Assembly (NCBI RefSeq): GCF_008831285.2
Contig: NC_045143.1
Span: 17,883,655-17,947,654, forward strand
Reading direction: 5' to 3'
From: Nymphaea colorata
Lineage: Eukaryota > Streptophyta > Magnoliopsida > Nymphaeales > Nymphaeaceae
DNA length: 64,000 nucleotides
Part shown: positions 57,400-64,000 of the stretch, one piece after another
Layout: the number at the start of each line of letters is the position of its first letter
How positions within the stretch are numbered: the first letter of the stretch is position 1
The notes under the pieces: generated by a model
Database searches by the model: none
Told to the model about the DNA's origin: nothing
The model's input: only the letters and a program-made list of their open reading frames with translations
Program-made: the position numbers and the translations under genes

Positions 57400-57803
57400 T
57401 ACTCCAAAAATTCTAAAAATTGGTAGGATTGATCATCAGACATAGAAAATTCCAACGAGCCCTTGCTCGACCCCTGACATCGCTGGAGCTGACAATGCCG
57501 GCTGATTTCGCGACAGGTTCCAAGCTGGTTTGGCTCTGTTCTGTGACTCTCTATTTGCTTTACAGGACATGTGACACTTCAAAAATTCATATCTCCTCAA
57601 TGTCTGCTTCAAAAATTCTGAAATTTTGTAGGGAGATTCTTCATACGTAGACAATTCCAATGAGCCCTAGGTCGACTCCTGACATCGCTGGAGCTGACAA
57701 CGCCGACCAAAATCGTGACAGGTTTTTTCGGCGGCAGCTACAAGCCAGCGATATATACCTCTGTTCTTCCTCTGTTCCTCACGACCTCACGACAGACTTT
57801 GTG
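57400..57803 (-). repeat. Copia 2 leader with a diverged tandem duplication
   Basis: Two related units, at about 57408-57520 and 57606-57725, share CCTGACATCGCTGGAGCTGACAA (20 of these bases: CTGACATCGCTGGAGCTGAC), AATTCCAA(C/T)GAGCCCT and CGACAGGTT/GTGACAGGTT. They lie between the gag start and the primer site, in the untranslated leader. The unit spacing is about 199 bp. Confidence 0.7.
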
Positions 57804-57815
57804 ACTCTGATACCA
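57804..57815 (-). other. Primer-binding site of copia 2
   Basis: The minus strand reads TGGTATCAGAGT, the initiator-Met-tRNA site with one change, directly next to the LTR end CTTTTACA. Confidence 0.8.
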
Positions 57816-58079
57816 TGTAAAAGAATGAAACGAGAGAGACAAAGAGCGACCGAGAGAGAGGGAGAGAGAGCAGATAATAAATTATGTGGTTTGGTCAAAC
57901 TCGACCTACGTTCACGAAGTCTTTCCTTTCTTCTCAATTCTGAAAAGGAATTCCCTCTTACAACGATAGGAAATTTTAGAGAGGAAAGAATGCTAAATAG
58001 AAATTTCAGGCTGGTCTATCAAGATCCAAAAATTTTGGATCTTGATTACAAATTTGAATTTCTTTCTCTTTGGAATAGA
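57816..58079 (-). repeat. 5-prime LTR of copia 2, right end uncertain
   Basis: It starts (plus strand) TGTAAAAGAATG at the primer site, and has a GA-rich tract (57830-57875) and a palindrome with arms AAGATCCAAAA (58021-58043). No CA end is evident before CACTA copy C starts at about 58080, so the LTR is probably cut there. There is no second copy in the window because the 3-prime end of copia 2 is missing. Confidence 0.55.
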
Positions 58080-59162
58080 TTTTGGCATCTTCATGCGTTG
58101 GAGCATTAGTTGCTTTCCTCTTTTCAACATCAATTGCATTTCTTCTATATTTGGCTAAAGTTGGCAAGAACGTTGGATCGACAACCTTATCTTTAACATG
58201 AAGTTGTTGACTTTGATAGTGCATGACTATTTTGTGTTTTCCTTTGTTCTTCAGTTGCACTTGTATGATATCTATAATCATTTATTACGTACCCATTATA
58301 TCGCCTTGCAACAGCCTGAGGATGTTGTGAGCGAAAAATAAGTTCCTCATTACTGCTTTCAACTGAATCTCGAACACATGTGTCATGGATTTTTTATACA
58401 CATATATAATAGTTGTTGTTAAAGTAGTGACTCATTATTAATTTATATGCAAAATTGAAATACAATTAGCATGACAAATATTTCATACGCAGTCATAAAA
58501 CCATGTGGCAAACTTGTTCTTGTATAGGCACTTTATCTCACAAATAGTCTTCCTTTAGTTATTCCTCTACACAACACTTGTATGCTCTATGCAAGACAAA
58601 TTTACCTAAAATTGTAACAATAATAATGACATTATACAATATGACTTTTTTTTTATATATTTTAATTACAATACTCACTGAAAATATGAAGCGCAAATAG
58701 AATGGTTGAAGCTTATGAATGTGCGTACTTGTTGCAATATAGCATTATCCGTTGTAACAACTTCATAGGTTCTTACAGAATGTCACTTGTAGACGTGTCG
58801 TAGTAGGTTCAACATCATCATTTTTGGGAGAAGGAACAGATGGAGGTGGTGACGTGTTCAAGAAAAGGATATCACAGTTCTAATTGAGGAATAACAAAGA
58901 AAACAATAGTAGTATTGAGGAAAATTAACATAAACAACAAAATAAAAAAAAATCTTCAAGTGTCTAATTCTATGTTTGTTCTTTCCCTTCAGACAGTAGG
59001 CAATGTTCCTATATATTAGTAGCTCTCTTATCCAGCAACAGATACGGATGAACAGATAATCTCAACGTACTTTGTCAATTTGGTTAATTTTGACTTCTTT
59101 GTTTCTTTAATATTCAAATAATGCTCGATTTTAGCATCTCTTATAAGATTTAAACATGTTCT
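58080..59162 (-). mobile_element. CACTA remnant, copy C
   Basis: It aligns with 34836-35226 of copy B at its left and with about 7970-8955 of copy A throughout. Minus-strand coding remnants include KNKGKHKIVMHYQSQQLHVK, then FLPTLAKYRRNAIDVEKRKA, shared with copy B. Homology to copy A ends at about 59162 (AAACATGTTCTTGTAG). No terminus is visible. It is a fragment of the same CACTA family, in the same orientation as A and B. Confidence 0.6.
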
Positions 59163-61400
59163 TGTAGAAGAGAGTTGCAGGTTACAAACACCCAAATTAT
59201 TAGAGCCTTAACATCTGATCAGGTTCTGCTGTAGTCAGGATGTATTGAGCTGGTGAGCAGCATCTGGTCCCTTTCAATTCGTTACTATTTTTTTATGAAA
59301 TTGGTGTTAACATTAGTTCTTTTTTAACAAAAGGATCAAATATTTGCATACTTGCAGAAGTACGAACGCCTTGCCTTTACCATCTATGGGCCATATGGGT
59401 GGCTGCCTCTAGGACAAAGATAACACGAACACTCAGCGATGGAAATATGGCCTCTTAGAGATGCCAGCTTAGGCCTCAACATGTAGAAGGACCAGTTCAG
59501 AGACGTTCAGGGAATTATCCACCAAGCCAGTGGAAAGATGATCTCATGCAGTAATTTGACGCCTCGTAAATAATTCTTAAACAGAATTAATAAAACTTCA
59601 ACAGATTCTAGATCTGCATCTGCTCGTGGTTCAATTGGTTAAAAACTTGCAATTCTATGTTACTAGTGGTTCCATTTGCTAGTAAATTATCGTATACATC
59701 TTAACACTTAGAGACTTAAGCAATATGTCACCACAGATGAAGAAATGAAGGTTGACTACCATTATCTTCTACTCTCACTTTGCATAGGTCCTGTCCTAAC
59801 CAGCCTTTTTTTGACAGTGATGGCAGCTGTGAACAATTTATTAGATAGTGAAGGTGCATTGAATCAGAAAAATACGTCGACCAGGACCTGTCAACTGGTC
59901 TCCATCTCATTGCTGCTATGCATTTTCAGTCCTGCCAATCTCTTTTTACCTGCTGCAAGCCGGTCATTCCCTCTCCCTCTCGAACCTCTCCATTCATCCA
60001 TCTGAGGCATGCTGGTAACTGGCAAGTTTTTTTTTTTTTTCTTTTGTGGAAAACGGAGTACGAATATGGTCTCTTTGCACGCCTATGAAACAAATATACA
60101 AATATAATTGCTACTTTTATAAATAGCTTTGAATTTTTTATTCGTTTCATTCTTTTTTTTTTTTTTGTTCCAAACCACTTGTTGGAAATTTTTACCCTCC
60201 ATTTTTGTTCAATTGATTCAAGCCAACTTTTATAGCACTGCATCAAAGTGGTTTTAATTGGCGACTCCTAAAATCTGATTTTGATTGGCCAAGCACTAAT
60301 TTAAGTTCTCCCTTTTTCTTGCAGCTAAGAAGATCATGTCATAAGTTGTGAGCAGCCAAAAAAAGTTTTGAGTTGTCATTTTTCAATATAATTTTCTGGT
60401 TGATAATAAGAGCAAATAAGTTTCCTCACGCTTTTATTTTTTTTTACTTACATTGTTGTTATTTTAATGGTTGTTACTTAATTTTAACATGATTTTTATA
60501 TATATTATACATTTAATGATTTTAGTCCTTTACGCTTCACTTCACCTCGGATTGCTCCACCTCATTTCACAGGCTTAGACACGTTAACAACATTGATTTT
60601 TATACTTTTTTTTTTATTCTTGTAAGGGACTCCCCTTTTACTGACCAGTTCTGATCATTATAGATTTTAGTACGCATGTGCACCTGAAGTGCATGTAATC
60701 GACTTCGGTTAAGGAGCGCAACATGGGAAGGCAGTGGTGCACGCCCTGCTCGTAACAACCTCTCCTTCTAAACATTTCAAGCTCACCGAACATGACTGCC
60801 TGGATGCATTGGAGGACCGGTCAAATAAGCAGCAGCCTATTTGCATTTGGCAAAAGGATGGCAGCTGTGAACAATTTACTAGATCGTGAAAGTGCATTGA
60901 ATCAGAAAAATAAGTGCATTTTAACGAGAGGCGGAGATAGGAATTTTTTTAGGGGTGGGCCAAATGATCAGTAAGTCGGGTTAAAGTCGGGTTAAGAGGA
61001 GGACGAGTTGGGCCAAACTAAAAAAATTTGATTTTCTCAATCTAATTTTTTTTTTCTTATCTATTGCCAGCATAGCAACACCACACCTTCTTGGCATATT
61101 CCTCCACTTCTTATTAAAGAGCAAATAGAATCTCAGGTCCACTAGGAATTTATATTGCTTTTAAGTAAACTATAATTTGGGGACGTAACTATTACGCTCT
61201 ATCTTAAATAAGCAGAAGGCTGTGATCCTCACTTTCAGTAACATGGGGTCGGTGTCGCTTGAAAAGTGTTGTAACAGAAAAAAGGGAGCAAAAGAAAAAG
61301 AAAGGCACTTATTAGAAAGCTCCAAAGCCAAAACCGACGTCTAAAACATGATGCTTAAAACTAGCTGTGTGCAACAATATCTCGACAATGAGAAGAAATT
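59163..61400. other. 2.2 kb upstream of the PGIP gene; possible terminal exon of an unknown gene
   Basis: At 59358-59423, after a CTTGCAG acceptor, a 21-codon frame reads KYERLAFTIYGPYGWLPLGQ and ends at TAA. It could be the last exon of an upstream gene with its 3-prime UTR at 59424-59700. The product is not recognised. At 60922-60960 GAGGCGGAGATAGGAATT, then TTTAGGGGTGGGCC, matches a motif often found at the ends of plant repeat families. The remainder is AT-rich with T runs at 60028-60042 and 60154-60165. Confidence 0.3.
59819..60911. repeat. Duplicated segment of about 54 bp, 1 kb apart
   Basis: GATGGCAGCTGTGAACAATT, then TA(T/C)TAGAT(A/C)GTGAA(G/A)GTGCATTGAATCAGAAAAATA, occurs at about 59819-59873 and 60857-60911 in direct orientation with only three or four differences. 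The flanks are unrelated, apart from a nearby AGCC(T)TTT. It may be a small segmental duplication or a shared repeat fragment. Confidence 0.8.
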
Positions 61401-61403
61401 GGT

Positions 61404-61614
61404 AGTCAATTTTGGTAACTTCTTTTTCAAAGTATCAAAAGCTGGCACATAGATTTGTAGCGGACAAGGCTGATTGAACTGCACACCATTTTTTAGTTAG
61501 GGCAAGCAGTGGACCCAACAAATTAATGGATTCTTCCTATCTTCAAGACTCGCCGCCGTTGTTGAAACTTCCACTCGTTCTCAGCAGCTACCGCTGCCCA
61601 GAACTAGTATAAAG
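61404..61614 (+). promoter_or_regulatory. PGIP core promoter
   Basis: TATAAAG at 61608-61614 lies 47 bases before the PGIP start codon at 61662. This places transcription start roughly 30 bp downstream of the TATA box with a very short leader. AGTCAA at 61404-61409 is a TTGACT W-box core on the other strand, the WRKY-binding element common in wound- and pathogen-induced genes; one six-base match is weak evidence. Confidence 0.55.
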
Positions 61615-61661
61615 ATGACTCTAGTAAAGATCCAGACTCATCGATACCTTGGCCGATCGAA

Positions 61662-62657
61662 ATGTTTCCCTTCATTGAGCTCATCTTCACCTTCTTCCTC
61701 TTCCTTACACTCTCCTCCAGTACAACCGCCTACCGGTGGCGGTGCGTCCCGGAGGACCGGCAAATCCTGCAGGATATCAACAAGGAGTTGAACAACACGA
61801 TGTCGAATGCATGGTTACCGGACGAGGATTGCTGTCAGCACTATATTGGTGTTTATTGCGATTCTGACACCAGCAGGGTGAACGCGATTGCTTTTAACGG
61901 CGTACCCATTTCCCGGATTCCGCCGTCCCTTGCCCGTGTCCCCTACCTGAGACAGATCTTCATACATAAAATACCAGGCCTCACCGGCGAGATCCCGGAG
62001 TTCCTGTCCAACCTGACGGGGCTCACCTCGCTGGAAATCAGCTGGACAAACGTCACCGGTCCCATCCCCCGTTGGCTTCACCGGCTCCCTAACCTGGCCT
62101 TCCTCGTTCTCAGCTACAACCGACTCACCGGCACGATACCACCCTACCTCTTTGACTTGCCCAACTTAAACTGGCTGCGGCTTGACCGGAACCAGCTCAC
62201 CGGTTCAATACCCGAGGCATTCGGCCGGTTCAAGGGCAACTCCATTTTCCTCTCACACAACATGCTCACCGGTCCCGTGCCCAAGTCCCTCGCACACATT
62301 GACTGGAGTCAGATCGAACTGCAATGGAACCGTCTCATTGGCGACCCGTCTCCCCTGTTCAACAATCGGTCCAAAACACTATGGCAGCTCGATCTGTCCC
62401 GGAATCTGTTCGATTTCGATCTCACCGCCGTTCAGATTCCGGTGGACAAGCTGTATAGGTTCGATCTCTCGCACAACATGATACGCGGCAGCATCCCCAA
62501 GGAAATGGTGAACGCGACCAGCTTGGGGATCTTCAACGTGAGCTACAACAGGCTCTGTGGGGGGATTCCTTATGCAGGTCAACTCCTGCAATTCGACAAC
62601 ACCACCTTCTTCCACAACCGCTGCCTCTGTGGCCCTCCTCTCTCTGTGGCGTGTTAG
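61662..62657 (+). CDS. Polygalacturonase-inhibiting protein (PGIP), extracellular LRR protein
   Basis: An intact, intronless 331-codon gene. A hydrophobic signal peptide spans about residues 1-23. The N-terminal cap has paired cysteines (C28, C57, C58, C66, in WRCVPEDRQILQDIN and DEDCCQHYIGVYCD). About ten LRRs of 24 residues with the xxLxLxxNxLxGxIP extracellular consensus follow (for example LDRNQLTGSIP at 174-184 and VSYNRLCGGIP at 293-303). The C-terminal cap reads FFHNRCLCGPPL, with C299, C321, C323 and C331. All eight family cysteines are present. Seven N-glycosylation sequons (N44, N117, N130, N235, N284, N292, N313) fit a secreted wall protein. PGIPs bind fungal and insect endopolygalacturonases and limit pectin breakdown. 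The length equals the family norm (about 330). The coding region is GC-richer than its surroundings. Which polygalacturonases it inhibits cannot be predicted. Confidence 0.93.
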   Translation: MFPFIELIFTFFLFLTLSSSTTAYRWRCVPEDRQILQDINKELNNTMSNAWLPDEDCCQHYIGVYCDSDTSRVNAIAFNGVPISRIPPSLARVPYLRQIFIHKIPGLTGEIPEFLSNLTGLTSLEISWTNVTGPIPRWLHRLPNLAFLVLSYNRLTGTIPPYLFDLPNLNWLRLDRNQLTGSIPEAFGRFKGNSIFLSHNMLTGPVPKSLAHIDWSQIELQWNRLIGDPSPLFNNRSKTLWQLDLSRNLFDFDLTAVQIPVDKLYRFDLSHNMIRGSIPKEMVNATSLGIFNVSYNRLCGGIPYAGQLLQFDNTTFFHNRCLCGPPLSVAC

Positions 62658-63467
62658 AAGAAGGCCCACACTCACTCTCCTAGCTCTATGCCTCTGTGCT
62701 GGCCAACTAGTTATACATATCCACTTCATTTTCTTGTTTCTTTCGCTCTTATCTGCTTTCTTTTTTCCCTCGCTTTCCACTCCTCCTCTAGGCAGCTTAC
62801 TTCTTTATCTTAAGATGCTTCTTAAGCTGCCGAAAGTAATAAGTTGAGGAGGAGTGTACTAATGAATTCTGATGAATAAGTGTAATGTCATCGACCGTAT
62901 ATTTACTTCACAGCAGGTTTCAGTAATATGATCTGAAATTAATGGTGATCCCGAAGTGGAAAGCTACTTATAAATTTCTAGTAGTCACTCTCATAAGGAT
63001 AAAGCCGCATGGGAGACTTTTGTCCTTTTGTGAAGCTCGTCTTTTCGTGCAAACTATTTGATTTGTGTGGGTTAACCAAGGGCTAGACCACCGGTTGCTC
63101 AACGGAAAATTAAGAGAGAATTAGTCCTCAAATAAACAATATCTAGAAATTTTCAAATTGCTGCCCAACTGTTGATATGTTTATTATGAATAACTGCCCA
63201 TGTTTGCAAAGCACTTCATGAATGTACTTAAGGAGATGCTAGTTTACCTGTAATAAACAAGAACATTGATTGAAAAGGAAATTTCTCAAGCCACGTATGT
63301 TCATTCCTCTCTCTCTCTCTCTTTCTCTACCTAAAAAGTCGCACGGAAATGAAAATTCCCTTGCCCTCCCATCTAGTTTCTAGCTCTTCACCTCAGCCTC
63401 CAAACTAGCTCTTCTCCTCAGCCTCCGAACTCTTCTCCACAATTTTGGCAATCTTGATGTTCGTAAT
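62658..63467. other. PGIP 3-prime flank
   Basis: The stop codon is followed by a CT-rich stretch and several AATGAA/AATAAG motifs (about 62838, 62861 and 62873) that could serve as polyadenylation signals. From about 63000 no feature is seen except a CT microsatellite at 63307-63327 and a short tandem repeat of CTCTTC(A/T)CCTCAGCCTCC at about 63385-63428. Confidence 0.5.
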
Positions 63468-63769
63468 TGATAAAATTAAAGTGACGTTGAGAGGTCGATT
63501 ACCTTATTCATTGATTGAATGAATAAGGAATGTGCTTCAATTAGTTTTGAACATTGAACTAACGTTCTATTCTCTTTTAGGCAATTGCTGTATACGCCTT
63601 GGCCTTTGCTGTATAAAGAAGAGAACAGATTGTAATTCAAAAATGACAAGCAAGAAAGATCGACCTCCCTATTTGTGGATGTAGGCTCCCATTAGCCGAA
63701 CCACGTAAAATTGTCTGCTCTCTTTCTCACCTCATTCTATTCATACTATGTTTTTTGCACAATTGATCA
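63468..63769 (+). repeat. 5-prime LTR of copia 5 (302 bp)
   Basis: It begins TGATAAAATTAAAG and ends CACAATTGATCA, whose inward complement TGATCAATT mirrors the start. It contains TATAAAG at about 63612-63618 and GTGGATGTAGGC...CCGAACCACGTAAA, the usual plant copia R/U5 motif. It abuts a perfect primer site. It has no second copy in the window. Confidence 0.75.
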
Positions 63770-63784
63770 TGGTATCAGAGCAGC
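63770..63784 (+). other. Primer-binding site of copia 5
   Basis: TGGTATCAGAGCAGC is a perfect initiator-Met-tRNA primer site directly after the LTR. Confidence 0.9.
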
Positions 63785-63799
63785 ACTCATTCATCCTGA

Positions 63800-64000
63800 G
63801 GCAGTAAATCCATTCTAAGTAGCTGAAACTTATGGAGTAGGAGGGGGAGCAAGACATGACAATGAACATCACTCCATTATACAAGGCAGCGATGGATCTT
63901 TGCACAGACTTGTTGTATACGAGCAAGGTAACCCTAATCTTAAGATTACCAACACCTTGCTTGATGGCCTCAATTATTTATCTTGGTTTAAGGCAGTCAC
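63800..64000 (+). CDS. Copia 5 gag, N-terminal part (runs off the window)
   Basis: The frame reads HHSIIQGSDGSLHRLVVYEQ, GNPNLKITNTLLDGLNYLSW, then FKAV, matching the copia gag start (xxLDGxNYLxWxxAV). It is open to the window end. No ATG is found in this frame upstream of HHS; the nearest ATGs (63833, 63858, 63864) are in other frames, so a frameshift or a non-standard start near 63860 is possible. Element integrity cannot be judged because the rest lies outside. Confidence 0.65.

Noticed and set aside
1-64000. A CRISPR array, phage, operon or other prokaryotic-type system
   Set aside because: All tandem arrays found (71 bp, about 160 bp, 41-45 bp) lack spacer-repeat structure, and the gene content is plant nuclear throughout.

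Overview
The window is nuclear DNA of a flowering plant. The signs are long AT-rich tracts, nested Ty1/copia and Ty3/gypsy LTR retrotransposons with plant-type tRNA primer sites, CACTA (En/Spm) transposase remnants of the plant Transposase_24/DUF4216 kind, a laccase exon fragment with a plant-type splice acceptor, and an intronless polygalacturonase-inhibiting-protein (PGIP) gene. The species cannot be told from the sequence. I find no operons, CRISPR arrays, rRNA or tRNA genes.

Layout. 1-203: broken leucine-rich-repeat (PGIP-like) fragment. 204-2734: old Ogre/Tat-type LTR in + orientation. 2735-8990: CACTA remnant A, whose minus strand carries two decayed transposase genes. 8991-14602: poorly understood accessory DNA with an isolated CACTA terminus at 11937 and a few weak exon candidates. 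14603-20783: minus-strand copia element 1, interrupted at 15506-17282 by a PIF/Harbinger-like element with a TTA target duplication. 20784-22475: laccase exon fragment and CACTA-like subterminal repeats. 22476-26888: truncated plus-strand copia element 3, split by a 2.9 kb solo LTR (22559-25484) of the Ogre-like family. 26889-32234: gene-poor DNA and a plus-strand copia fragment 4. 32235-35226: internally deleted CACTA copy B.

35227-58079 is a three-layer nest. A minus-strand copia element 2 was split by a minus-strand Ogre/Tat gypsy element (36738-55003, LTRs of about 3.0-3.3 kb, with an extra ORF upstream of gag and a second RNase H). The Ogre element was in turn split between gag and protease by a 3.0 kb solo LTR of an unrelated element (44931-47944), flanked by the 5-bp target duplication AATAG. 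CACTA copy C (58080-59162) follows.

59163-63467 is the only region that looks like a working gene neighbourhood. It holds an intact 331-codon PGIP gene (61662-62657) with a TATA box 48 bp upstream of its start codon. From 63468 a plus-strand copia element 5 begins with a complete 302-bp LTR and primer-binding site and runs off the window.

Only the PGIP gene has an intact host reading frame. Every transposon gene seen in full carries stops, frameshifts or truncations. The main value of the window is its legible insertion history and the structure of the Ogre-type LTRs (an eight-copy 71-bp array just upstream of the TATA box). I do not see a convincing new biological system.
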